A program made the position numbers and the translations under genes. The notes beneath the pieces are model-generated. The model had not been told where the DNA came from. It saw only the letters and a program-made list of their open reading frames with translations, and searched no databases. From positions 1,178,001-1,242,000 of the forward strand of contig NZ_CP031229.1 of the NCBI RefSeq assembly GCF_003351765.1: a stretch of DNA of 64,000 nucleotides, in the 5' to 3' direction. Positions 1 to 8,347 of this stretch are shown piece by piece (position 1 is the first letter of the stretch; every line of letters starts with the position of its first letter). Source of the stretch: Ornithinimicrobium avium. GTDB taxonomy: Bacteria > Actinomycetota > Actinomycetes > Actinomycetales > Dermatophilaceae.

Positions 1-931
1 CCCGGCCCTCGCGGGCCGCGGTCAGCGTCTCGTGCGGGTCGACCACGCCGTTGCCGTGCCCGCGCTGCTCGTTGAGCCGGTCCAGCAGCCGGGACTTCTC
101 CTCGGCCAGCCGCTGCGAGACCAGGTCCCAGGCCGCGCCGCGCAGGTCGTCGGCGCTCATGTCGTCGGGGTTGCGCTCGACCGCGCCGTCGACCAGGTGC
201 GGATAGCCGTTGAGCTCGCGGTAGACCGCGACCCACTCGGGCAGCCCGGCGAGGATCAGCGGGATCGAGCGTCCCGCCAGGTGCTCCTCGACGCCGCGGC
301 TCACCTCGCGGAAGAACTCGACCACGTCCTCCTTGTGCAGGTTGTCCATCCCGCCGGGGCCGTGGAAGACGGCCTGGCCGGCCCGCCCGGTTGTGCTCGG
401 CCGCGGGACGGAGTCGGGCTGGCGGCCGTCGTCGTACAGCTCCCCGAACGCCTCCGGCACTCCGGGCAGGTCCAGCTCCCCGATCCGGGTGCGGCTGCCG
501 CGCAGCACGCGCACGGCCTTCTGGCTCAGCGCCAGGACGACGTAGTTCTGGTCGCTCAGCAGCGGCAGCACCGGGCTGAGGATGAATCCCCCGCCGTAGG
601 CCGCCAGCTCGGGCACCTCCAGCGGCACCCGGTAGGAGGCCGACCAGCCCGGGCGCAGGAACATCGCCAGGCCGTCGCCCATGTGGCTCCACGCCATCGC
701 GTCCCCGTGCAGCTCCCACGCCGGCGCGAGCAGGTCCTCGACCTCGCGGCGCTCACCGCCCTGCTCCACGAGCGCGTCCTGGACGGTGGTCAGCAGGTTC
801 TTCCAGCGCAGGCGGTCCTCGTCGCTCTCCCGCGCGGTCGCCACCCGGTGCGTGGGGGCGAACAGCGACAGCTTGGTCGCTCCGCTCTCGCCCACCAGCT
901 CCTCGAACTCGGCCCGGGTCATCAGGTCCAT
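1..931 (-). CDS. baeRF3-like release-factor-family protein (partial)
   Basis: The protein begins MDLMTRAEFEELV and soon shows a LFAPTHRVATARESDEDRLR stretch, then LKNLL-type spacing and later the pattern VLALSQKAVRVLRG. I recognise this order as the bacterial archaeo-eukaryotic release factor family 3 (baeRF3), which is related to the eRF1 domain and thought to act on ribosomes or as a nuclease; its biological role is not settled. The start at 931 is chosen because AGGAGG lies five bases before the ATG; a second in-frame ATG at 922 has no such site. About 310 residues are visible and the C-terminus lies beyond the left edge. It is followed upstream by the HIT gene in the same direction with a 91-bp gap, so co-transcription is possible. 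Confidence 0.7.
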   Translation of the reverse strand, partial: MDLMTRAEFEELVGESGATKLSLFAPTHRVATARESDEDRLRWKNLLTTVQDALVEQGGERREVEDLLAPAWELHGDAMAWSHMGDGLAMFLRPGWSASYRVPLEVPELAAYGGGFILSPVLPLLSDQNYVVLALSQKAVRVLRGSRTRIGELDLPGVPEAFGELYDDGRQPDSVPRPSTTGRAGQAVFHGPGGMDNLHKEDVVEFFREVSRGVEEHLAGRSIPLILAGLPEWVAVYRELNGYPHLVDGAVERNPDDMSADDLRGAAWDLVSQRLAEEKSRLLDRLNEQRGHGNGVVDPHETLTAAREGR

Positions 932-1022
932 CAGGTCCTCCTGTCGGTCGCGTGCTGCGAGCCTACGCTGTCCTTCGCCGCGCTGCCCAGGGGTATGCGG
1001 ACGCTCTCCGGAGGCTTGGTGG

Positions 1023-1454
1023 TCAGCGCGGCAGAGTGCCCTCGAGGGCCTGCCGCAGGCGCGCGGCATACTCCTCGGCCTCGCCGCCGGCGTACTTCGT
1101 CCGCGGCCAGAAGAACCCGCGCAGCCCGTCGCCCTTGGTGCGGGGCACGACGTGCACGTGCAGGTGCGGCACGGACTGGCTGACCACGTTGTTCATCGCC
1201 ACGAAGCTGCCCTGCGCCCCGAGCGCCTCCTGCACCGCCCGCGCCACCGCGCGCGCCGAGGTGAACAGCGGCACCACGAGCTCGTCGGGCAGGTCGGTCA
1301 GCGTGGGTATGTGGTCGCGCGGCACCACCAGGACGTGCCCCTTGAACACGGGCCGGGTGTCGAGGAAGCCGACGACCTGCGGCGTCCGGAGCACGATCTC
1401 GGCCGACGCCTCCCCTGCGACGATGCGGCAGAACGCGCAGGGAGCAGCAGGCAT
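1023..1454 (-). CDS. HIT family nucleotide hydrolase/transferase
   Basis: This 143-residue protein has the HIT histidine triad HLHVHVV near residue 95 and a CAFC zinc-type pair at its N-terminus (residues 6-9), the usual arrangement of bacterial HIT proteins that cleave nucleoside phosphoramidates or dinucleotides in the cytosol. The conserved FLDTRPVFKGHVLVVPRDH segment precedes the triad. The start is placed at 1454 because the family normally begins just before the first Cys pair; no strong ribosome site is visible, and the frame stays open upstream to 1625, overlapping the end of the neighbouring gene. The precise substrate cannot be deduced. Confidence 0.85.
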   Translation of the reverse strand: MPAAPCAFCRIVAGEASAEIVLRTPQVVGFLDTRPVFKGHVLVVPRDHIPTLTDLPDELVVPLFTSARAVARAVQEALGAQGSFVAMNNVVSQSVPHLHVHVVPRTKGDGLRGFFWPRTKYAGGEAEEYAARLRQALEGTLPR

Positions 1455-1513
1455 GCGACCAGCATGGCAGGCGCGCCGACGGTCCCCCAGGGGAGGCGGG
1501 GTGGTGGGCGGGC

Positions 1514-2347
1514 CTAGTCGAGCACGAGGGTGCCGGGCTCTGCGAGCAGGACCTGGCTCGAGGTGACGTTGGCGAGCTCTTCCTCCGCCAAGTCTTCGGT
1601 CACCACATGAGTACTGAGGCCGCACGTCGCACTGAACAGCCCGTCAAGGACGAACTTTCGTGCACTTCCGTCCTTCAGCACAGGTGGGTGCTGCTTGAAG
1701 TTGGGATCCTTCCAGCCCCCGGAGTCAAGGTCAGCCCAATCCCAGTTCCAGTTTGACGGACCAGCGGTCCCGCCCCCGTAGGCGCGCTCTGCGCCGACCA
1801 ACCCATAGGCCTGCAGGGTGGCCCTGAACGGCAGGGCGTCCACCTTTCCTTGCGTCAGTATCGCCTTGACCCTGACACTGCTGTGGGGATCCACCTTCAC
1901 CTGGACGCTGCTCTTGTAGGTCGTCTGCTCGGAGTGGGAGCTTTGCACGCCCCCGCTGAGACTGATCTCCACAGAGGTCGTGGCTTCGGCTTGTCCGATG
2001 ATCGGAACACCCGCCTGGAACTTCGCTGAGGCTGCCAGCTTCAAGCCAGCTGACACGTTCCACCCAAAGGTGTCGGTGACCGACTTGTTGTACTCCACGT
2101 TCGTGGTGACGGTCGCCGAGCTCGGATTTCTGATGATGTTATCGGAGAGTACGACAGGTTGTGAGATGACATTTTCCGACAGCCCTGGATAATCGATGGC
2201 CAACAATCTCAGCAAGACCTTCGAGGTGTCGAACCCGCGGCAGGTGTGATTGACGACAGTCCAGTACGTCTGCCCCTTGTCCGTGAACTTCTCGTACTGG
2301 GACTCCAGCGCGCTCCGCAGCCTTTGGTTCACGTCGATGTCACTCAT
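1514..2347 (-). CDS. Aerolysin/ETX-MTX2-like beta-pore-forming protein (putative)
   Basis: The 277-residue protein has a Ser/Thr-rich centre (about residues 66-165) made of long alternating beta strands: VVLSDNIIRNPSSATVTTNV, then TDTFGWNVSAGLKLAASAKF, then a strand returning through SVEISLSGG and SSVQVKVDPHSSVRV. That pattern (two long sheath strands enclosing an amphipathic tongue around residues 98-133, with a TDTFGW turn) is typical of the aerolysin/ETX-MTX2 fold of oligomeric pore formers. No signal peptide is visible (start MSDIDVNQRL). GAAGGGG lies about seven bases before the ATG. Base composition is unlike its neighbours: in 2041-2220 I count 94 G/C of 180 (52%), against roughly 70% around it, which suggests horizontal acquisition. 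The fold call is by pattern only and no catalytic motif exists to confirm it. Confidence 0.55.
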   Translation of the reverse strand: MSDIDVNQRLRSALESQYEKFTDKGQTYWTVVNHTCRGFDTSKVLLRLLAIDYPGLSENVISQPVVLSDNIIRNPSSATVTTNVEYNKSVTDTFGWNVSAGLKLAASAKFQAGVPIIGQAEATTSVEISLSGGVQSSHSEQTTYKSSVQVKVDPHSSVRVKAILTQGKVDALPFRATLQAYGLVGAERAYGGGTAGPSNWNWDWADLDSGGWKDPNFKQHPPVLKDGSARKFVLDGLFSATCGLSTHVVTEDLAEEELANVTSSQVLLAEPGTLVLD

Positions 2348-2456
2348 GTCGGACCCCTTCGAGCGTGTTGAGCCCCAGCCCCACTCCCGAAAGACATCGG
2401 ATGGCAGCGGCTCGGATGCGTCACTGTACTCTTCTCGACCGGACCTGTGTGCTTCC

Positions 2457-2476
2457 CAGGACCGCCCTCGGTCCTG
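2457..2476 (-). terminator. Hairpin downstream of ptrB
   Basis: CAGGACCG and CGGTCCTG form a perfect 8-bp stem around a 4-base loop, 41 bases beyond the ptrB stop. There is no U-tract, as is common for actinobacterial terminators. Confidence 0.45.
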
Positions 2477-2516
2477 CTTCGGCGGACATGGCCCGGCGCA
2501 CGATCGCCGGACCTGC

Positions 2517-4634
2517 TCAGCCCACCCCGAGCTGGTCCAGCATGAACGCGATCTCGAACGCCGTCTCGTGCCACGCGTCGTAGCGCCCGGTCTTGCCGCC
2601 GTGCCCGGCGACCATCTCGGTCTTGAGCAGCACCGGCCGCTCGACGGGGTCGCTGGTCACGGTCTCGCGCAGCCGCGCCACCCACTTGGCCGGCTCGACG
2701 AAGAAGACGCGGGTGTCGTTCAGGCCGGTGGTGGCCAGGATCGCGGGGTAGTCCACCGCGCGGATGTTCTCGTAGGGCGTGTAGCCGCGCATGAGCTCGT
2801 AGATCTGCGCGGACTCCACCGGGTTGCCCCACTCCTCCCACTCGCCGACGGTCAGCGGCAGCGAGGGGTCGAGGATCGTGGTCAGCGCGTCGACGAAGGG
2901 CACGCCGGCGTGCACGACGCGGAAGCGCTCCGGGGCCAGGTTGAGCACCGCACCCATGAGCAGACCGCCGGCCGAGCGGCCCTCGGCGGCCAGCCGGTCC
3001 GGCGCGACCCACCCCGACTGCACGAGGTGGTCTGCGCAGGCGAGGAAGTCGGTGAAGGTGTTGCGCTTGTGCTCAAGCCGCCCCTGCTCGTACCAGCCGC
3101 GGCCCATCTCGCCGCCCCCGCGCACGTGCGCGATGGCGTAGACGACCCCACGGTCCAGGTAGGACAGCCGGGAGACGGAGAAGTAGGGGTCGATCGAGAT
3201 CTCGTAGGAGCCGTAGCCGTAGAGCAGGCCCGGGTTGGTCCCGTCGGGGGCCAGGTCCTTGCGGGCGACGAGGGAGATCGGCACCTGCGTGCCGTCCTCG
3301 GCGGTCGCCCAGAGCCGGTGCTGCTGGTAGTCGGCAGGGTCGAAGCCGCCGAGCACCGGCTGGCGCTTGACCAGGTCGAGGTCGCCGCTGACCAGGTCCA
3401 GGTCGTAGATGCTGCGCGGCGTCACCAGCGACTCGACGACGACCTGCAGCGTGTCGGTGTCGTAGGTCGGGTTGGCGCCGGTCTCGATGGAGTAGACCTC
3501 CTCCTCCACCGGCACCTGGTAGCCGCTGCCGACCGGGAGCCCGGCCGAGCTCAACGGCAGGATCTGCACCTGCGTCAGCCCGTCCCGCCGCAGCGAGAGC
3601 GCCAGGTGCCCGGAGAACGCGTCCACCCCGCTGACCCGCACGCCGTCCTCCCCCGGCACGACCGTGCGCCAGTCCTCGGCGCTCGTGCTCCCCTGCGGGG
3701 CGACGGCCAGCTCGAAGTCGCGGTGCGCGCGGTTGTGCACGATCCACAGCCGGTTGCCGGCGGGCTCCACCTCATACTCGACGCCCTCCTCGCGAGGCGC
3801 CACGACCCGGAACTCCCCCAGCGGGTCCTCGGCCGACAGCAGCCTGAACTCGGAGGTGTTCTTGCTGCCCAGCCCGATGACGACGTGCCGGTCGTCGCGG
3901 GAGGTGCCCACGCCCATCCAGAAGCGCTCGTCGTCCTCCTGGTAGACCAGCACGTCCGTGTGCGCGTCGGTGCCGACCTCGTGCCGCCACACCTGGTGGG
4001 GTCGCCACGCGTCGTCCACGCGCGTGTAGAAGATGTAGGCGGTGTCCGCCGACCACGCGGTGCCGTAGCCGATGCCGGTCACCGCGTCGTCGACGATCTC
4101 CCCGGTCGTCAGGTCCTTGATCCGCAGGTCGAAGCGCTCGTCGCCGGTCGCGTCCACGGCATACGCGAGCCGGTCCCCCGAGGCGCTGACGTCGAAGGCG
4201 CCCAACGAGAAGAACTCCAGCCCCTCGGCCTCGGCGTTGCCGTCCAGCAGCACCTGCTCGCCCTCCGGAGCCCGCCCCGGGTCCAGCTCGGGCCGCTCGC
4301 CGTCCCCGACCGCGATCCGGCCGTGCACCGCATACTGCTGCCCCTCGACGGTGCGCGAGTAGTACCACCAGTCGCGGTGCCGCACCGGCACGGACAGGTC
4401 GGTCTCCTGGGTGCGCCCCTTGATCTCGCCGAAGACCGCCGAGCGCAGCCCCTCCAGGTGCGCGGTCATCTCCTCGGTGTAGGCGTTCTCCGCCTCGAGG
4501 TGGGCGACGACCTCCGCGTCCTCCTTGTCGCGCAGCCACTCGTAGGAGTCGGTCACGTCCTCCCCGTGGTGGGAGCGGACGGTGTCCCGGCGCGCGGCGA
4601 CGGGCGGTGTCGGTCGGGTGGTCTCGGCAGTCAC
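2517..4634 (-). CDS. ptrB: Oligopeptidase B (S9 prolyl oligopeptidase family)
   Basis: This 705-residue cytosolic serine peptidase has the two-part layout of the S9A family: an N-terminal seven-bladed propeller (about residues 80-430) and a C-terminal alpha/beta hydrolase domain. The nucleophile elbow is GRSAGG, followed by the Asp-containing GLNDTRV segment and the catalytic His in AGHGGKTGRYDA near the C-terminus. The GSYEISIDPYFSVSRLSYLDRG block before the elbow is a hallmark of oligopeptidase B, which cuts short peptides after basic residues. Length matches the family (about 680-720). The start is GTG at 4634. It stands alone, with the SulP gene upstream in the same direction across a 99-bp gap holding a hairpin. 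Confidence 0.93.
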   Translation of the reverse strand: MTAETTRPTPPVAARRDTVRSHHGEDVTDSYEWLRDKEDAEVVAHLEAENAYTEEMTAHLEGLRSAVFGEIKGRTQETDLSVPVRHRDWWYYSRTVEGQQYAVHGRIAVGDGERPELDPGRAPEGEQVLLDGNAEAEGLEFFSLGAFDVSASGDRLAYAVDATGDERFDLRIKDLTTGEIVDDAVTGIGYGTAWSADTAYIFYTRVDDAWRPHQVWRHEVGTDAHTDVLVYQEDDERFWMGVGTSRDDRHVVIGLGSKNTSEFRLLSAEDPLGEFRVVAPREEGVEYEVEPAGNRLWIVHNRAHRDFELAVAPQGSTSAEDWRTVVPGEDGVRVSGVDAFSGHLALSLRRDGLTQVQILPLSSAGLPVGSGYQVPVEEEVYSIETGANPTYDTDTLQVVVESLVTPRSIYDLDLVSGDLDLVKRQPVLGGFDPADYQQHRLWATAEDGTQVPISLVARKDLAPDGTNPGLLYGYGSYEISIDPYFSVSRLSYLDRGVVYAIAHVRGGGEMGRGWYEQGRLEHKRNTFTDFLACADHLVQSGWVAPDRLAAEGRSAGGLLMGAVLNLAPERFRVVHAGVPFVDALTTILDPSLPLTVGEWEEWGNPVESAQIYELMRGYTPYENIRAVDYPAILATTGLNDTRVFFVEPAKWVARLRETVTSDPVERPVLLKTEMVAGHGGKTGRYDAWHETAFEIAFMLDQLGVG

Positions 4635-4705
4635 CCGGCCAACGCTACCTGTGAGTCACCATGACCGAGGTATGCGGTACCGCTCCTGTGACAGGTGGGC
4701 CGCAC

Positions 4706-4732
4706 GTGGCGCACCTGGTCGCCGTGCGCCAC
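4706..4732 (-). terminator. Hairpin just downstream of the first SulP gene
   Basis: GTGGCGCAC and GTGCGCCAC form a perfect 9-bp stem with a 9-base loop, starting two bases after the SulP stop codon. It probably separates this gene from ptrB. Confidence 0.5.
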
Positions 4733-4733
4733 C

Positions 4734-6299
4734 TCAGTGACCCTCGCCGAGCTGACCGGTCAGCAGCTCGTGGCGGGCGGCCGAGGACCAGTTGAGGCCG
4801 ACGATCTCGACCTCCTTGCCCAGCCGGGCGTACTTGGTCTGCACCGCGTCGAGCGCCGCGACGGTCGAGGCGTCCCAGACGTGGCTGTCGGACAGGTCGA
4901 TGACGACGCGCGCGGGGTCGCCGGCGTAGTCGAACTGGTAGACGAGGTCGTTGCTGGTCGCGAAGAACAGCTCGCCGGACACCTTGTAGGTGCGCACGTC
5001 CACCTGGCCGTCGCCGTCGACGTCGTCCTCCACGACCCGGTCGACGCTGGCGAAGCGGGCCACCCGCCGGGCGAAGAGGATCATCGCCGCGTTGACGCCG
5101 ACGATCACCCCGTAGGCGAGGTTGTTGGTCAGCACGGTCACGAGCACGGTGAGCGCCATGACGATGTTCTCGCTGTGCGGCATCCGGCGCAGGGTCGAGG
5201 GCCGCACGCTGTGCCAGTCGAAGGTCGCGGCAGAGACCATGATCATCACGGCGACCAGCGCCGCCATCGGGATCATCCCGACGGTCGGGCCGGCGCCGAC
5301 GACCAGCGCGAGCAGGAACACCCCGGCCAGGAAGGTCGAGATCCGGGTGCGGGCGCCGGAGACCTTGACGTTGATCATCGTCTGGCCGATCATCGCGCAG
5401 CCGCCCATCCCGCCGAGGAGGCCGGAGAGCATGTTGGCCACGCCCTGCCCCCAGCTCTCCCGGGTCTTGTCCGAGTGCGTGTCGGTGATGCCGTCCACGA
5501 GCTTGGCGGTCATCAGCGACTCGAGCAGCCCGACGAGGGCCATCGCCAGCGCGTAGGGGCCGATGATCTGCAGCGTCTCCAGCGTCAGCGGCACGTCCGG
5601 CACGATCAGCTCGGGCAGCGAGGTCGGCAGCTCGCCCTGGTCGGAGACGTCCGGCAGCGTCCAGCCGGTGACCCAGACCAGCGCCGTGATGACCACGATC
5701 GCGACCAGCGGCGCCGGGACGACGGTCGTCAGCCGCGGCAGCCCCACCATGATCGCCAGGCCGAGCGCGACCATCGGGTAGACCAGCCACGGCACCCCCA
5801 GCAGGTGCGGCAGCTGCGCGACGAAGATGAGGATGGCCAGCGCGTTGACGAAGCCGACCATGACCATCCGCGGGATGAACCGCATCAGCCTGGCCACGCC
5901 GAGCACGGCCAGGACGATCTGCAGCACGCCGGCCAGGATCACCGTGGCCAGGAAGTAGTCCATCCCGTGCTCGCGCGCGACCGGCGCGATGACCAGCGCG
6001 ACAGCACCGGTCGCGGCGGAGATCATCGCGGGGCGGCCGCCGACGAAGGCGATCGTGACGGCCATGACGAAGCTGGAGAACAGCCCGACCCGCGGGTCGA
6101 CTCCGGCGATGATCGAGAACGAGATCGCCTCGGGGATCAGCGCGAGCGCGACGACCAGGCCGCCGAGGACCTCGGTCTTGAGCCGGCGCGGGTTGCGCAG
6201 CGCCGCCCGGGTGGAAGTCTCCCGCTCCCCGGCCTCCGGCACGACGGGGGTATGCGGCTCGTCCGGCAGCTGCGTGGTGGTGGGGGTCGCGTCGGGCAT
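4734..6299 (-). CDS. SulP family anion transporter with STAS domain
   Basis: This 521-residue inner-membrane protein has the SLC26/SulP core with about 12-14 hydrophobic segments. The early signature GLVVALALIPEAISFSIIAGVDP includes the conserved Pro-Glu-Ala of SulP proteins, followed by a second block, GQTMINVKVSGARTRIS. The C-terminal part from about residue 415 is a cytosolic STAS domain (YKVSGELFFATSNDLV, then VVIDLSDSHVWDASTVAALD). Family members carry sulfate, bicarbonate or other anions, and the substrate cannot be told from sequence. I place the start at 6299, where AGGA lies upstream; the frame stays open further upstream but only as antisense of real coding sequence. A second, diverged SulP gene lies at 19384-21036. 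Confidence 0.9.
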   Translation of the reverse strand: MPDATPTTTQLPDEPHTPVVPEAGERETSTRAALRNPRRLKTEVLGGLVVALALIPEAISFSIIAGVDPRVGLFSSFVMAVTIAFVGGRPAMISAATGAVALVIAPVAREHGMDYFLATVILAGVLQIVLAVLGVARLMRFIPRMVMVGFVNALAILIFVAQLPHLLGVPWLVYPMVALGLAIMVGLPRLTTVVPAPLVAIVVITALVWVTGWTLPDVSDQGELPTSLPELIVPDVPLTLETLQIIGPYALAMALVGLLESLMTAKLVDGITDTHSDKTRESWGQGVANMLSGLLGGMGGCAMIGQTMINVKVSGARTRISTFLAGVFLLALVVGAGPTVGMIPMAALVAVMIMVSAATFDWHSVRPSTLRRMPHSENIVMALTVLVTVLTNNLAYGVIVGVNAAMILFARRVARFASVDRVVEDDVDGDGQVDVRTYKVSGELFFATSNDLVYQFDYAGDPARVVIDLSDSHVWDASTVAALDAVQTKYARLGKEVEIVGLNWSSAARHELLTGQLGEGH

Positions 6300-6385
6300 G
6301 GCTGTCCTAGGGAGGCGCTGGGGCGGGAGGCGTCGGGGCGGCGGCGCACGAACGGACCAGCGTACGCGAGATCGGTCGTGCGGCC

Positions 6386-8335
6386 CTACGCCTTCTCGGT
6401 CTGCCGGCCGGCCGCGGTGCCGTCGTCGGGGACCAGCCGCAGCCTGGGCCGCGGCCGGGGGGCCCTGGCCGTGAGCGCGTCGTCCCCGGTCCAGTCCTCG
6501 GCGAGGCTCACCAGGGTCCCGGTGCGCGCGTTGATCAGCTCCCGGTCCCCCTCGCTCGGCGGGTACGACGGCAGCGTCGCCTCCGCGCCCGGCCCGGCCA
6601 GCTGGTCGTAGGGCGTGCCGCCCGAGGTGGTGTCCCGGTAGTTCGCCAGGAACGGGGCCAGCCATCCGGACAGGCCTGCGGTGGCCGTGCGGAAGCGGAC
6701 CCAGCGGTGGTTGTCCCAGCCCCAGGCCGGCACCTGGCCGGGTCGGTCCCCCGCGAAGGCGTCGACCAGCTTGACCGCGCCGAGCCGCCCGCGCTCCGCG
6801 AGCTCGGTGACCACCTGCTCGGGCATCGACAGGTTCATGCCGCCCTCGGAGGCGTCGTGCTGCACGGTGACGATGCGGTCGCGGTAGCCGGGCAGCACCA
6901 GCTGGGCGGCGTCCACCCACTCGCGCGCGGTGCTGACCAGGCGCATGCCGAAGGCCGCCCAGGCGCCTGCGCCCTGGGTGGGCATGGCGTACCAGTCCGT
7001 CTGGAGGCCGGCCCCGTTGCGGGTCGGCAGGTAGCTGTTCCTGCTCTGGTCCGGGTCCTTCTCCCGGCCGGGCGGGAAGGGGCCGAGGTTGAAGGCGAAG
7101 GTCGGCCGCTTGGGCAGCGGGGTGTCGAAGAAGTGGACGGGCAGGTTGGCGCACAGGCCGCCGTCGGTGAACCAGACGTCGGTGAAGGCCGGGGCGGCCA
7201 CCGCGTCGAGGGCCTCCTCGACGGTGCCTTCAGGGTGCTCGCGGTGCCACGTCGCGCCGGCGTCCTTGGCGTCGCGGTTGGCCGGCTGTCCGTAGTCGAC
7301 GGCGGCCAGCGGCACGGCGCAGATGAGCGCCGGGAAGCTCAGCGACATCCGGGTCGCCACCACCACGGGCAGGTCGGCCGCTGCGGGCCACGGGCGCAGC
7401 CCGGCCCGGTCCGCCTGGGCGCGCAGCAGCCGGGTGCCGAAGACGGCGGCCGGCCCACCCTCCGGAGCAGGCGGGTGGACCATCATCCAGTCGACCACGT
7501 CGTCGGGGAAGAGCCGGCGGAACCTGGCCGGGGAGAAGAAGAACTCCCGGCTCTCCCAGGGCATGGCCGTCGGCTGGCCGGCGGCGAGGTTGGTGGTCAT
7601 CATCCGCAGCGTGATCCCGGCGGCGTCGAGGTCGCCGAAGGTCAGCGGCGGCGCGTCGGGACCGCGCCCGGCCATCGCCTGGATCTGCTCGTGCAGCCAG
7701 GGAGTCAGTGCGGCGGCGTCGCCGGAGTCCACCCCCGGCATCCCGGTGCACAGGCCGAAGCCGTCGCCGGCCACGCGCGCCAGCGTGCCCTTGACCCCCA
7801 GCAGCAGCGCGAGGGCGACGCCGAGGACCAGGGTGACCAGGCCGCCGACGAGCCCGGCCCACAGCGCGGGGCCGCGGCCGAGCAGGCTGAGGACCACCAG
7901 CACGACGCCGGGCAGGGCGCCGACGAGGGCACGGACCGGGTAGCCGCGGAGCAGGGTGGCGACGAGCGCGGCATACAGACCGGTGCCCGACCGGCCGTCG
8001 GTGGCGCCGAGGAGGCGGAACAGCGGCGCGCCCGCCGCGGTGGGCTGGAAGAATGTGGCCAGGGTGGAGCGTCCGTCCGGCCCGGTGGCCGCGAGCGCCT
8101 GCGGCATCCGGTCGAGCTGCTCGAAGCCGCCGGAGTCCCGGCCCAGCTCGGCGGCGGCCGCGGCCGCCGCGGCGATCGCGCCCGCGGAGGCACCGCCGAC
8201 GCAGCGCAGCCGGTAGGTGCGGGCCAGCTCGGCGACCGCGCGCGGGTAGACGACCCCGCTGGTGATCCCGCCCTTCATGACGATGTCGCACTCCAGGGTG
8301 GGCCTCGCGTGCGGGCCGGCGGTGGCGCTGTCCAT
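6386..8335 (-). CDS. Patatin-like phospholipase with internal membrane hairpin
   Basis: The protein (649 aa) has all three patatin elements: the oxyanion loop KGGITSG (residues 21-27), the nucleophile elbow GGASAG with Ser50, and the catalytic Asp in FTDGGLCANLP near residue 390. Unusually, two long hydrophobic stretches (about residues 136-153 and 157-180) lie between the elbow and the Asp, predicting a membrane hairpin inserted within the hydrolase domain. The likely activity is hydrolysis of membrane phospholipids. It starts 12 bp after the stop of the HNH gene, as third gene of an operon with an HNH-AAA fusion. Patatins are known effectors in CBASS (CapV) and related defence systems, so I infer that this is the membrane-damaging arm of a defence operon. 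It has nothing in common with the SulP gene downstream. Confidence 0.8.
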   Translation of the reverse strand: MDSATAGPHARPTLECDIVMKGGITSGVVYPRAVAELARTYRLRCVGGASAGAIAAAAAAAAELGRDSGGFEQLDRMPQALAATGPDGRSTLATFFQPTAAGAPLFRLLGATDGRSGTGLYAALVATLLRGYPVRALVGALPGVVLVVLSLLGRGPALWAGLVGGLVTLVLGVALALLLGVKGTLARVAGDGFGLCTGMPGVDSGDAAALTPWLHEQIQAMAGRGPDAPPLTFGDLDAAGITLRMMTTNLAAGQPTAMPWESREFFFSPARFRRLFPDDVVDWMMVHPPAPEGGPAAVFGTRLLRAQADRAGLRPWPAAADLPVVVATRMSLSFPALICAVPLAAVDYGQPANRDAKDAGATWHREHPEGTVEEALDAVAAPAFTDVWFTDGGLCANLPVHFFDTPLPKRPTFAFNLGPFPPGREKDPDQSRNSYLPTRNGAGLQTDWYAMPTQGAGAWAAFGMRLVSTAREWVDAAQLVLPGYRDRIVTVQHDASEGGMNLSMPEQVVTELAERGRLGAVKLVDAFAGDRPGQVPAWGWDNHRWVRFRTATAGLSGWLAPFLANYRDTTSGGTPYDQLAGPGAEATLPSYPPSEGDRELINARTGTLVSLAEDWTGDDALTARAPRPRPRLRLVPDDGTAAGRQTEKA

Positions 8336-8347
8336 GGTCGTTCTCCC

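Noticed and set aside
32..1183. Plus-strand open frame at the left edge
   Set aside because: The minus strand here encodes the baeRF3-like and HIT proteins; the plus frame has no recognisable sequence and is rich in Arg, Gln and His, as antisense frames are.
6300..7154. Upstream extension of the first SulP gene
   Set aside because: The frame is open but overlaps the patatin gene and looks like an out-of-frame shadow; the ATG at 6299 has a ribosome site and the expected N-terminus.
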